Source of the DNA: an uncultured Candidatus Melainabacteria bacterium | GTDB taxonomy: Bacteria; Cyanobacteriota; Vampirovibrionia; Gastranaerophilales; Gastranaerophilaceae | Assembly (NCBI GenBank): GCA_934754515.1 | Contig: CAKVIG010000007.1 | Coordinates: forward strand, 67,754 to 131,753 | Direction of reading: 5' to 3' | DNA length: 64,000 nt | Part shown: positions 32,254 through 40,358 of the stretch, piece after piece | How positions within the stretch are numbered: the stretch's first letter is position 1 | Layout: every line of letters starts with the position of its first letter | Translations under genes and position numbers: made by a program | Notes under the pieces: generated by a model | Told to the model about the DNA's origin: nothing | What the model saw: only the letters and a program-made list of their open reading frames with translations | Databases searched by the model: none

Positions 32254-33067
32254 TTTTACTATTATCTACTATTAAATTAATTCTTTTAATTTGTGTTGCG
32301 CATGTTCTATCAAAAAGAACCTCAACACCATTGATTTGAGTGATTGTCGCTTGTGCTATTTCGTAGCGTTCAGGAAGCGATGTTGATAAACGCTTCAAGG
32401 AAGTTTCAAACTCCATACCGATTACGCTGTCTTCAGTACCGCAAAAACCTGCGTCCGTAATATATGCCATTCCGTCATATATTTTTTCGTCAGCCGTTTG
32501 TACATGTGTATGTGTTCCAAAAAAACCCTTAACTAATGCGTTTTCTTTATTATTAAATTCTTTTGCTAAATATTTTGAAAAACATATTTTTTCTGCCGTA
32601 GCTTCTGCGTGAAAATCAACAAAAACGTGTTGTATGCCTTCTGCTTGAAGCTTTCTGATTTCATCCACTACAACTTGCCAAGGAGAATCCATAGGAGGCA
32701 TAAACACGCGTCCCAGAGCGTTTATAACGGCTAATTTTTCTCCGTTAACATCAAAAACTCTTGCCCCAACTCCCTTCGTTCCTGTCGGATAATTGATTGG
32801 ACGAAGCAAATTCTCGGCAGTATCTATATATTCAAAAATATCTCTTTTATCCCAAATATGGTTGCCTGATGTAAAGCAATCAATACCTGCCGCGTTTAAA
32901 TCTTCATAATTCTTTTTTGTGAGCCCAAAGCCATGGGATGCGTTTTCAATATTTGCGATTACAAAATCAGGTTTTGTTTCAGGATTGCGATCGCGCAACG
33001 CAAGATAATTCTTTATCGCAATTCTCCCCTGTCTGCCTGTTATATCTCCAAAAAATAATAATCTCAT
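32219..33067 (-). CDS. ymdB: YmdB-family metallophosphoesterase
   Basis: A 282-residue protein of the TIGR00282 family (2',3'-cyclic-nucleotide phosphodiesterase YmdB). It has FFGDITGRQGR, ANIENASHGFGLT, SGNHIWDKRDIF, VDFHAEATAEK and FFGTHTHVQTAD, which provide the dinuclear metal site. The start is placed at ATG 33067; a frame open to 33127 includes a hydrophobic N-terminal extension that other family members lack. It lies directly after rny, the same conserved pairing as in Firmicutes, where it affects sporulation and biofilm gene choice by influencing RNA. Confidence 0.94.
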   Translation of the reverse strand: MRLLFFGDITGRQGRIAIKNYLALRDRNPETKPDFVIANIENASHGFGLTKKNYEDLNAAGIDCFTSGNHIWDKRDIFEYIDTAENLLRPINYPTGTKGVGARVFDVNGEKLAVINALGRVFMPPMDSPWQVVVDEIRKLQAEGIQHVFVDFHAEATAEKICFSKYLAKEFNNKENALVKGFFGTHTHVQTADEKIYDGMAYITDAGFCGTEDSVIGMEFETSLKRLSTSLPERYEIAQATITQINGVEVLFDRTCATQIKRINLIVDNSKNESEVNVGTGG

Positions 33068-33127
33068 TGTATTACAACCCATGTCTTTTATTATTATAAA
33101 ATGGGGAAAATAATTCCCCATTCTCAA

Positions 33128-34648
33128 CTATTTTGCTATCTCAGTTGTTCTAAATTCTCTTACAACTGTTACTTTAATTTGTCCCGGATAATCAAGTTCA
33201 TCCTCAATCTTCTTCGCAATATCTCTTGCAAGTTTTTGTGAAGCCAAATCGTCAAACATTTCTGATTGAACAATTACACGAACTTCACGACCAGCTTGAA
33301 CTGCGAATGATTGTTTAATGCCTTCATAACCGTTTACGATTTCTTCAATCTTTTGTAGACGTTTAATATAAATTTCTAAAGTATCGCGTCTAGCACCGGG
33401 ACGACCTGCAGAAATTGCGTCTGCAAGTTTTACTAAAACAGCTTCTACCGTATTTGCTGTAATATCGTCGTGGTGAGCTTCAATTGCGTGAATTACTTCA
33501 GGTTTTTCACCATATCTTGTAGCTAATTCTACGCCAAGCTGAATATGCGTTCCTTCTTGAGTTTGGTCAACAGCTTTACCGATATCGTGAAGCAAGCCTG
33601 CACGTTTTGCAATATAAACATTTGCGCCAAGTTCAGCCGCTAACATACCTGCAATATGACCAACTTCAAGTGAATGTTTAAGGACATTTTGACCGTAACT
33701 TGTTCTATAATATAAACGGCCTAAATTTTTGATAAGTTCTTTATTCAAGCCCATTATACCCATATCAAGAGCAGCATTTTCGCCCTCTTTCATGATTTTC
33801 TTTTCAACTTCTTCTCTTGATTTTTCAACGGTTTCTTCGATTCTAACAGGGTGAATACGACCGTCTTGAATAAGTTTTTCAAGAGCAATTTTTGCGATTT
33901 CACGTCGTACAGGGTCAAAAGCTGACAATACAACCGCTTCAGGAGTATCATCAATAATCAAATCTACGCCTGTTAAAGTTTCTAAAGTTCTGATATTACG
34001 ACCCTCACGACCGATAATTCTACCTTTCATTTCATCATTTGGAAGTGAAACTACAGAAACAGTTGATTCTACAACTTGTTCCATCATACATCTTTGCATA
34101 GTTGTTGTTAAAATTTCTTTTGATTTTTCAAGCGCGTCTTCTCTAATTTTTGCTTCGTTTTCACGAATTAATTGCATTTGCTCTTGCGCCAAATCACTTT
34201 TCAATTGCTCCAAAAGCATTCTCTTAGCTTCTTCTGTTGACATCCCTGCTATACGTTCAAGTTCAACAGTTTGTTTTTGAACGATTTCAGCTAAAAAGTC
34301 TTCTTTTTCTATCAATTGGTCTTTTAATCTGTCAAGTTCTAACTCTTTATCAGAAACTTCCTGCATTCTATCTTCCAGCTGGTCTTCACGTTTTGAAAGC
34401 TTATTCTCAATAGTTGCAAACTCTCTCCTGCGTTCTCTTTCGTCTGCATTTAATTGTTCTCTTTCGCTGTGTAATGCTTCTTTCGCCTTAATTAAAGCTT
34501 CTTTTTGCATTATAGCTTCTTTTTCTTGTAAATCTTTTTTTGATTGTTCAGTTTGTTGAACAAGATTTTTGTACTTAACTCTTTGCACCGCAATAACAGC
34601 AACAAGCACAACCAGCGCAATTATTGCAACAGTAAATAATGCATTCAT
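33128..34648 (-). CDS. rny: Ribonuclease Y
   Basis: Membrane-anchored endoribonuclease that starts mRNA decay. The 506 residues have an N-terminal membrane helix (ALFTVAIIALVVLVAVIAVQ), a long coiled coil (about residues 25-190), a KH RNA-binding domain (MKGRIIGREGRNIRTLE) and an HD domain with LLHDIGKAVDQ and HHDDITANTVEA. Length and order are standard. It heads the rny-ymdB-PHP-prepilin-LOG operon, with a hairpin in its leader. Confidence 0.97.
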   Translation of the reverse strand: MNALFTVAIIALVVLVAVIAVQRVKYKNLVQQTEQSKKDLQEKEAIMQKEALIKAKEALHSEREQLNADERERRREFATIENKLSKREDQLEDRMQEVSDKELELDRLKDQLIEKEDFLAEIVQKQTVELERIAGMSTEEAKRMLLEQLKSDLAQEQMQLIRENEAKIREDALEKSKEILTTTMQRCMMEQVVESTVSVVSLPNDEMKGRIIGREGRNIRTLETLTGVDLIIDDTPEAVVLSAFDPVRREIAKIALEKLIQDGRIHPVRIEETVEKSREEVEKKIMKEGENAALDMGIMGLNKELIKNLGRLYYRTSYGQNVLKHSLEVGHIAGMLAAELGANVYIAKRAGLLHDIGKAVDQTQEGTHIQLGVELATRYGEKPEVIHAIEAHHDDITANTVEAVLVKLADAISAGRPGARRDTLEIYIKRLQKIEEIVNGYEGIKQSFAVQAGREVRVIVQSEMFDDLASQKLARDIAKKIEDELDYPGQIKVTVVREFRTTEIAK

Positions 34649-34691
34649 TTAGCACCTTTTCCTTTTCTATTTTTTTATATATACACGTAGT

Positions 34692-34714
34692 CCGAGTACA
34701 TATAACCTACTCGG
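34692..34714 (-). promoter_or_regulatory. Hairpin in the rny leader
   Basis: 7-bp stem CCGAGTA / TACTCGG with a 9-base loop, 44-66 bases upstream of the rny start codon on the minus strand. It would be present in the 5' untranslated mRNA and could affect translation or stability. Confidence 0.5.
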
Positions 34715-34851
34715 CAACTATTAAATATTCTCAATAATCTTCTCTATCGCATATATTTTAAAAAATTTATTATACTACTACTGATTTTATCATATCATAT
34801 AAAGCAGGTTTTGTACATAATGAAAATATAAGTTTACATTGTGTCATACTA

Positions 34852-34877
34852 CAAAAAAAAGAGCCTAAACGGCTCTT
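34852..34877 (-). terminator. Orphan minus-strand terminator upstream of rny
   Basis: Stem AAGAGCC / GGCTCTT with a 5-base loop; on the minus strand it is followed by eight T. No protein gene reads into it from the right, since the next one (35410) is on the plus strand. So either a noncoding RNA or an rny leader attenuator ends here. Confidence 0.8.
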
Positions 34878-35100
34878 GGAATTAAGAATAGCTGGAAGTA
34901 TGAAAAAGATTTAATATACTTATATTTAACTCCGATAAGGGTTGTGGCACTATTCGACAGGTCGGCAATTCGATATTGCCCAGGTAGGGGTTTTAGTATT
35001 GAAAAAAGTCATGATTTAAATAAATATGACTTGTTATTTTACATAAATGGTGAGACCCGCTTACGCATTTTTCAACCAACCTTGCTTTTTTATTAAATTT
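34878..35100 (-). ncRNA. Candidate noncoding RNA or attenuated leader
   Basis: Unassigned region inferred to be transcribed on the minus strand because it leads into the terminator at 34852-34877. It contains at least two stable hairpins: AAGTCAT.../...ATGACTT (35008-35034) and GGCAAT/ATTGCC (34963-34979). It also has more G+C and order than nearby gaps. A segment TGCGTAAGCGGG recalls the 5' part of 6S RNA, but I could not fold closing ends that would confirm it. I could not identify tmRNA, RNase P or SRP RNA motifs. The 5' end and promoter are not clear. Within the wider 761-base gap 34649-35409, the remainder is the rny leader, family D repeat (35145-35224) and a partial family A repeat (35276-35304). 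Confidence 0.4.
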
Positions 35101-35144
35101 TTGTTGTGCAGGTATACCCTACCGATAAGTCGCTTTCTACCATC

Positions 35145-35224
35145 TCCAATGGAGAGGGTAGAATTTCAAGTTGAGAGTCAACTATTTTTTTAGACTCGAA
35201 ACTTAGAAATTTGGGTGAGGGTTC
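35145..35224 (-). repeat. Interspersed palindromic repeat, family D copy 3
   Basis: In minus orientation ACCCTCACCCAAATTTCTAA ... TCTACCCTCTCC, matching 1184-1252 and 21176-21244, with about 14 extra bases (AGTCTAAAAAAATAG) in the loop between the arms. Confidence 0.75.
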
Positions 35225-35275
35225 AAGCCGCAAGGCGATATAAATTTTACAATCTGTTTGCTCTTGCTCTGTAAA

Positions 35276-35304
35276 CCCCTCACCCTAGGAGAGTGAATGA
35301 CCGA
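35276..35304. repeat. Partial family A repeat
   Basis: CCCCTCACCCTAGGAGAGTGAATGACC: a shortened version of the CACCCTAGCCCTCTCCTGTAAGGAGAGGG-ATGACC unit seen whole at 41646-41684, with the inner hairpin part lost. Confidence 0.6.
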
Positions 35305-35409
35305 GGTTTGTTTACTTGACTGTAAAATTAAATAAAATACCTACTACTTTTCTCCAATTACTTATCTGAATAACCAAGTCATAATATAAATGAAAAAAGG
35401 AGGTATGAT

Positions 35410-35643
35410 ATGAAATATATCAAATATTTAGCTTACGCACTAACCCTGATTGGTGCATTAAACTGGGGTTTAGTCGGCTTATTCGGCTTCAATTTGGTTG
35501 CACAAATCTTTGGTGACATGACGGTTATGTCCAGAATAATTTATTCTTTAGTCGGCTTGAGTACTATTGCATCAGGCTACTTCATGTATAACTGCGACAG
35601 ACATCAAATAGAAAGCTGTGAGTACGGACATTGTAATCTTTAA
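35410..35643 (+). CDS. DUF378-family small membrane protein
   Basis: A 77-residue protein with two membrane spans and the family signature ALTLIGALNWGLVGLFGFNLV (quoted in part: GALNWGLVGLFGFNL). Function unknown in all species. It has an AAAGGAGG ribosome binding site and is followed by a GC-rich hairpin. The C-terminal 17 residues hold three Cys and two His (YNCDRHQIESCEYGHC), which is not typical of the family and might bind a metal. Confidence 0.9.
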   Translation: MKYIKYLAYALTLIGALNWGLVGLFGFNLVAQIFGDMTVMSRIIYSLVGLSTIASGYFMYNCDRHQIESCEYGHCNL

Positions 35644-35651
35644 GTAGAGAA

Positions 35652-35675
35652 AGGGGCGGGCTAAAGCCCGCCCCT
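35652..35675 (+). terminator. GC-rich terminator hairpin
   Basis: Perfect 11-bp stem AGGGGCGGGCT / AGCCCGCCCCT with a 2-base loop, nine bases after the DUF378 stop. No T-run follows, but its stability makes it a likely transcription end. Confidence 0.65.
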
Positions 35676-35747
35676 CATATCTCCAACCTTGCGTAACCCG
35701 TCTCAATTTGTTATCATGAAAGTACAGATAGTAACAAAAGGCGCGTT

Positions 35748-36776
35748 ATGCCAAAAACAAATTTCAAAAAAATAACACTTGAAAATTACCTCAATTATTA
35801 TTACGACATACCTTATGAGGGCAAGACATCAGCAGGCAAACCGTTACGCAAGCTTAAAAACATTACTTGTCCATATAGAGGTGTGAAGATAATTCCATCT
35901 GAAACAATCAAGCCTTTTGAAAAAGGCTTGAGCAAATGCTTTACAGCAGAAAAATCCATATTGCTTTTGAGCAAATATCAAGACTACATGTTACCTGTTG
36001 AAAAGGCTATGTTTGCAATTTTTAAAGATTTTTCTCTATTAAACCCCGAAGATGATTTGCAAAATTGCTTGCAAATGATTAAAACAAATTGTTTAACAAA
36101 GTTAAAATTAGAAGAATTAGAAGTGCTTGATGACGTTGATTATCTGACAAGAAAATTATCACCTCAAACAGCTTTAAAAATAAGAGGAAAAACGACCAAG
36201 TGCAGACAAATCATTTTAGTAAATTCTAAACACGATACTTTTAAGCGAAAAACTTTTTTAGAGTCTTTGGAAACAGTTATTCCAAATTTAAATGAAAAAG
36301 AAATTTTTAATGACATAAAAAACAAAGCCCTGTTTCTTCCTACATCAGAAAGCAGCAGAAACGCATTTGTCGTAAAGTATTCTAAACGTCAGCAAACAGA
36401 AATCGTAAGACGTCTTTTTATCGCTTCTACAGGTTCTATTGAACATATAACGCCTGCTTCACAAGGAGGTTTGAATACAATTGGAAACTTTTTATTGACT
36501 TCTGCGAGCGGTAACAGATATCGAGAAAACATGCCTCTTTGCGAATATATAAAAAGATTTCCTGATATTCCTAAATACTCACAAATTTATATTGATAATA
36601 TAATTGACGAAATCCACAAAGGAAATCTTCAAGGAAACGAAACATATCCGTACAAAATAAAGAAAAAGTTATTTGAAGCAAGCGAAGGCAGAATTATTTT
36701 GAGTTTGTCCAAGTATAAATATTCGGAAGAAGAAGCTTGTTTGGCTGTTCATGAGTATGAGAACAGATGGAAATAA
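35748..36776 (+). CDS. HNH-like endonuclease domain protein
   Basis: A 342-residue soluble protein. Near residue 230 it has STGSIEHITPASQGGLNTIG followed by NFLLTSASGNRYRENMPL, which resembles the HNH core (EHIxPxSxGGxxxxxNxxxxxxxxNxxK). Only the first His-Ile pair and the later Asn are clear; the Cys zinc-knuckle found in many HNH proteins is absent here. The N-terminal 220 residues are not recognised. It stands alone, without a methylase or partner. It is followed by a MITE-like element. Confidence 0.6.
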   Translation: MPKTNFKKITLENYLNYYYDIPYEGKTSAGKPLRKLKNITCPYRGVKIIPSETIKPFEKGLSKCFTAEKSILLLSKYQDYMLPVEKAMFAIFKDFSLLNPEDDLQNCLQMIKTNCLTKLKLEELEVLDDVDYLTRKLSPQTALKIRGKTTKCRQIILVNSKHDTFKRKTFLESLETVIPNLNEKEIFNDIKNKALFLPTSESSRNAFVVKYSKRQQTEIVRRLFIASTGSIEHITPASQGGLNTIGNFLLTSASGNRYRENMPLCEYIKRFPDIPKYSQIYIDNIIDEIHKGNLQGNETYPYKIKKKLFEASEGRIILSLSKYKYSEEEACLAVHEYENRWK

Positions 36777-36778
36777 AG

Positions 36779-36893
36779 AAAGTTAATGGTGCAAAAAATT
36801 GCACCCTACAAATTTCAAATAAAAACATGTTAAATATTGAACGGATTTTTATTAAAGAAAAGTAGGGTGCAATTTTTTGCACCATTAACTTTT
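36779..36893. mobile_element. MITE-like foldback element with 31-bp inverted repeats
   Basis: Two perfect 31-bp inverted arms (36779-36809 AAAGTTAATGGTGCA... and 36862-36892 ...TGCACCATTAACTTT) flank a 52-bp AT-rich core. Each arm is itself a hairpin (GGTGCAAAAAATTGCACC). The direct repeat TAAAG stands on each side (36774-36778 and 36894-36898), as a 5-bp target duplication. No open frame. It also provides the stop codon of the small minus-strand gene at 36893, so insertion may have set that gene's end. Confidence 0.7.
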
Positions 36894-37087
36894 TAAAGCA
36901 TTCTTTCTAAACTTGCATTCATCTCTGCCGTACATTTTGCTAATGCTTCTGCAGAAATTTCCGCTGTGTCTTGGATTAATGCTCCTGCGATTAAAGTTGA
37001 TTGCTGTGACATTTTAAGACATTTAACTGCATATTGAGCCTGAACATCAGGTGTCATAGCACTTCCACCAATAGAACTTATATCCAT
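36893..37087 (-). CDS. YjfB-like small protein
   Basis: A 64-residue protein starting MDISSIGGSAM and continuing DVQAQYAVKCLKMSQQSTLI, which resembles the YjfB 'putative motility protein' family (MDIxxxxxxxxxxxxxxQxxxxxLKxxxD). Function unknown. Its stop codon lies at the edge of the MITE-like element, so its last residues may be altered from the ancestral protein. Confidence 0.6.
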   Translation of the reverse strand: MDISSIGGSAMTPDVQAQYAVKCLKMSQQSTLIAGALIQDTAEISAEALAKCTAEMNASLERML

Positions 37088-37228
37088 AACTAAACCTCAT
37101 ATTGATTGTGACAAAATTATTATATCATATTTTATATACGATTTCAATAAACACCTATTATTTTAGAGGGGGATTGAGAATAAATTAACAACGAGTTATA
37201 CTGATAAAAAATATTAGGGGTATTTTTT

Positions 37229-37942
37229 ATGTTTAATAAACTTCTTTCAACTTTAATTTTATTTTCTACAATTAGTATGAATACGCTGCCAATCTTTGCA
37301 GAGTGTTGTGAAACAACCAAAGCTATTGAACACTTAGATGTTCATAAGAATGCTCCATGTAATGTGGTAACAATTACTAATCTTAGAAAAACTGTTGAAC
37401 GTGGCAATGTATTGCAATTTGTTTTTGATGAAAAATACTTCTCAAAATGTTCACAAGCGGGAACTTTAGTACATTTTACGGTACCACAAGCTCTATATAC
37501 AACAGAAGGAACGCTTCTATTGCCTTGCGGAACAAAAATTGTTGCAGAAGTAACAAATGTAGAAAAGCCTAAATGGTTCAACAAAAACGCCAGAGTAAGT
37601 TTAGTATTCAGAAAAATAGTTTTGCCTGACAATACTTGTATTGATATAAAAGCTCGACCATTTACCAAAGACTATAAGCTTAAGGAAGGACCTTGGACAA
37701 CAGCAGGTAAACTGACTTTATCGACATTAACTCTTGGCATTGCGGGCGCCGGTGCTGGTGTAGGCTTCGCATTTATACCAACTCCTGCTAAAATCGGTAC
37801 CGGCTTAGCTATCGGTATTCCTGTCGGTTGCGGTGTCGGTTTGGCATTGGGTTTAATTACTCCTGGATGCCATTATAAAGCTAAAAAAGGTGAAAGCGTC
37901 TATGCAATTTTAATTGAAGAATTTAGTTTGTGTAATCAATAA
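37229..37942 (+). CDS. Secreted Cys-rich protein with a Gly-rich hydrophobic segment
   Basis: A 237-residue protein with a signal peptide (MFNKLLSTLILFSTISMNTL, cleavage after IFA near residue 24), then ECC. Residues 80-145 have TEGTLLLPCGTKIVAEVTNV, then ARVSLVFRKIVLPDNTCIDI, a strand pattern also seen in the protein at 1-431 (VIIPKGTVAHGS...SLSFDYLVTPDGREI). Residues 165-215 are a glycine-rich hydrophobic segment (GIAGAGAGVGFAF, GIPVGCGVGLALGL) that could cross the membrane. No catalytic motif. It is a single-gene unit ended by a hairpin. Confidence 0.75.
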   Translation: MFNKLLSTLILFSTISMNTLPIFAECCETTKAIEHLDVHKNAPCNVVTITNLRKTVERGNVLQFVFDEKYFSKCSQAGTLVHFTVPQALYTTEGTLLLPCGTKIVAEVTNVEKPKWFNKNARVSLVFRKIVLPDNTCIDIKARPFTKDYKLKEGPWTTAGKLTLSTLTLGIAGAGAGVGFAFIPTPAKIGTGLAIGIPVGCGVGLALGLITPGCHYKAKKGESVYAILIEEFSLCNQ

Positions 37943-37966
37943 AAAATGCGCCAATCGGCGCACTTT
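37941..37966. terminator. Bidirectional terminator
   Basis: Stem TGCGCC / GGCGCA with loop AATC, six A before it and CTTTT after it, lying between two convergent genes. Confidence 0.82.
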
Positions 37967-38391
37967 TAATTATGATTTGATTTAACTTCGTCTTTAACGA
38001 TTTCTTTTTGCTCGTCTTTTAATTTCAATTCAGCTTCGCGAGCCTTTATCATTGCTTGAAGAATCGTATCGTCTTGAGCTTGTTTTTTTATATCCGCAAA
38101 AACTGATTTCAATTCTTCATCACTCAAACCTTGCGGTGCTTTCATACAAACAACAAGTTTTTGTTTTCTGAATGTAAAATACGCAGCAACCATAATTCCC
38201 CAAAGCAAAAATCCTTGGATTAGTCCGATAGAAGGTAATGACTCAGTATATGATGCGCCGAAGTTCCAAAGATGCATGCAAACCCAACCAGGGAATGCGC
38301 CAAAACCTGCTGCAAGGCAAGTTACGATAAAACCTGCCATAATCAATCCTCTAATCCCATTTATCTGTATAACGTTAAAATTCTTTTTCAT
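37966..38391 (-). CDS. Two-span membrane protein of unknown function
   Basis: A 141-residue protein with two hydrophobic spans (residues about 14-36 IRGLIMAGFIVTCLAAGFGAF and 57-74 IQGFLLWGIMVAAYFTF) and a charged, helical C-terminal half rich in Lys, Glu and Asp (cytoplasmic). No recognised family. Its start shares one base with the end of ligA, so it is the last gene of the minus-strand operon running from the heptose kinase. Confidence 0.75.
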   Translation of the reverse strand: MKKNFNVIQINGIRGLIMAGFIVTCLAAGFGAFPGWVCMHLWNFGASYTESLPSIGLIQGFLLWGIMVAAYFTFRKQKLVVCMKAPQGLSDEELKSVFADIKKQAQDDTILQAMIKAREAELKLKDEQKEIVKDEVKSNHN

Positions 38392-40358
38392 TAGTTTTCA
38401 CCTATCATTTTGAGAAACTCATCCTCATTTAATATTATAACACCTAATTTTTCTGCATTGTCTAATTTTGAGCCTGCATTTTCGCCGGCGACTACAAAAG
38501 AGGTCTTTTTAGAAACAGAAGATGATGTTTTTCCGCCTCTCGCTTTTATTTTATCACCAGCTTCATCTCTTGTCATGCTGCTTAATGTTCCAGTTAAAAC
38601 AAAAGTTTGACCTGCGAATTCATCTGTTCTGGTTAAAGCGGTGTTTTCGAAACTAAAACCTAGCGATAAAAATTCATCAATTCGTGCTTTGTTTTCAGGA
38701 TTTCTAAAATATTCATAAACACTTTTTGCGATTTTTTCACCGATACCTTCAATATTTGCCAAATCTTCAACAGATGCGTTCATTAGAGCGTCCAAATCAG
38801 TAAATTCGGAAGTCAAAATATCCGCTGTTTCTTTGCCTACGTGTCTTATGGAAAGCGCAGTTACAAATCTTGAAAGCGGTTGTTTTCTGCTTGCTTGAAT
38901 AGAATTGTACATATTTGTTGCGGATTTTTCTTTAACCAAATCCAACTTTAAAAAGTCCTCGATTTTAAGTTCATAAAAATCCACAGGATATTTAACCAAA
39001 CCTAAACTGAATAATTGTGCAATAACGGAAGGCCCGATAAAATCAATATCCATAGCTTCTTTTGAAACCCAATATTCTAATTTAGCTTTCAAAACTGACG
39101 GACAATTTTCGTTAGGACAATAAAGGTTTACCTCGCCTTCTCGAGTTTCAAGCTTAGTATCACACTCAGGACAAGTCTCTGGCGCAACATAAACAGGTAA
39201 GCTTGAATGCTCATCAGAATCTACAACCTTAATAACTTTTGGAATAATTTCGGCAGCTTTTTTGATTAAGACTCTATCGCCTATTCTAACGTCTAATCTT
39301 TTGATTTCATCAAAATTATGTAAGCTTGCTCTTGATACTGTGCTTCCCGCAAGTAACACAGGATCTAGCACCGCAACAGGAGTAATCGCACCTGTTTTCC
39401 CCACACCAATTTCAATACCCAAAAGCTTTGTTGACATTTCTTCCGGAGGGAATTTAAACGCAGTTGCCCATTTTGGTGCACGAGAAGTAAAACCCAGTTC
39501 GCGCTGGCATGCTAAATCGTTTACTTTGATTACAACACCATCGGTTGCATAATCCAAATCAAAACGCTTAGTTTCCCAATCTTGGCAGAATTGGATTGCA
39601 CCTTCAATGTTTTTAACCAATCTGATATTCGGATTTGTTTTAAAGCCTAATTTTTTGATATATTCAATGCTATCCCAGTGAGTTTTCGGCTCAACTTCAG
39701 CTCTTTCAATAATCGCAGTATATGTAAACATTGATAAGTCACGTTTGGCAGTAATTGTGCTGTCCAACTGTCTTAAAGAGCCGGCAGCCGCATTTCTCGG
39801 GTTAGCAAACGGTTTTTCCGATTCTTTATTAAGTTTTTCAAAAGATGAAATTGGCATATAAATTTCACCGCGCACTTCGACATCAGCATTTTCAAAAAGT
39901 TTTAGCGGTATTGCTTTAATAGTTTTCAGGTTTTGTGTAATTTCTTCGCCTATTATACCGTTTCCGCGAGTTGCACCTTTTACAAATAAACCGTTATGAT
40001 ATGTTAGAGCAATTGCAAGTCCGTCAATTTTAAGTTCGCAAACAAGCTCTAAATCCTTGCCACACTCTTTGGTAACCCTTTCGTACCATTTTCTTAGTTC
40101 ATCATAATTATAAGTGTTATCAAGGCTATACAAGCGGTATTTGTGCTTAACTTCTTCAAAACCCGAACTGATTCCGCCGACACGTTGAGTCGGACTGTCA
40201 GGAGTAACAAATTCAGGATTGTTTTCTTCTAAAGTTTTAAGTTCGGTAAACAACTCATCATACTCAAAGTCACTAATCAAAGGATTATCGAGTACATAAT
40301 AATTGTATGAATATTTATTTAACGCATCTTTTAAAAAATTAATTCTCTCTTGTATCAT
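38391..40358 (-). CDS. ligA: NAD-dependent DNA ligase
   Basis: Seals nicks in DNA using NAD+. The 655 residues include the Ia domain (YNYYVLDNPLISDFEYDEL), adenylation site CELKIDGLAIALTY with the catalytic Lys, motifs RGEIYMPISSFEKLN and DGVVIKVND, the zinc site (CPEC...YCPNENCP), helix-hairpin-helix repeats and a C-terminal BRCT domain (GQTFVLTGTLSSMTRDEA). I start at ATG 40358 because AGAGGAT lies five bases upstream; a further start at 40379 has none. It overlaps the O-antigen ligase end by 20 bases. Confidence 0.97.
   Translation of the reverse strand: MIQERINFLKDALNKYSYNYYVLDNPLISDFEYDELFTELKTLEENNPEFVTPDSPTQRVGGISSGFEEVKHKYRLYSLDNTYNYDELRKWYERVTKECGKDLELVCELKIDGLAIALTYHNGLFVKGATRGNGIIGEEITQNLKTIKAIPLKLFENADVEVRGEIYMPISSFEKLNKESEKPFANPRNAAAGSLRQLDSTITAKRDLSMFTYTAIIERAEVEPKTHWDSIEYIKKLGFKTNPNIRLVKNIEGAIQFCQDWETKRFDLDYATDGVVIKVNDLACQRELGFTSRAPKWATAFKFPPEEMSTKLLGIEIGVGKTGAITPVAVLDPVLLAGSTVSRASLHNFDEIKRLDVRIGDRVLIKKAAEIIPKVIKVVDSDEHSSLPVYVAPETCPECDTKLETREGEVNLYCPNENCPSVLKAKLEYWVSKEAMDIDFIGPSVIAQLFSLGLVKYPVDFYELKIEDFLKLDLVKEKSATNMYNSIQASRKQPLSRFVTALSIRHVGKETADILTSEFTDLDALMNASVEDLANIEGIGEKIAKSVYEYFRNPENKARIDEFLSLGFSFENTALTRTDEFAGQTFVLTGTLSSMTRDEAGDKIKARGGKTSSSVSKKTSFVVAGENAGSKLDNAEKLGVIILNEDEFLKMIGEN

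Noticed and set aside
34878..35100. Assignment of the rny-upstream RNA as 6S, tmRNA, RNase P or SRP RNA
   Set aside because: Only a short AAGCGGG piece resembles 6S RNA; closing stem, tmRNA ends, RNase P P4 and SRP GGAAG motifs could not be found. Kept only as an unassigned candidate.
36779..36893. Simple bidirectional terminator instead of a mobile element
   Set aside because: Not excluded, but 31-bp perfect arms with a separate core and the flanking TAAAG repeat go beyond what terminators show; listed as MITE-like with moderate confidence.
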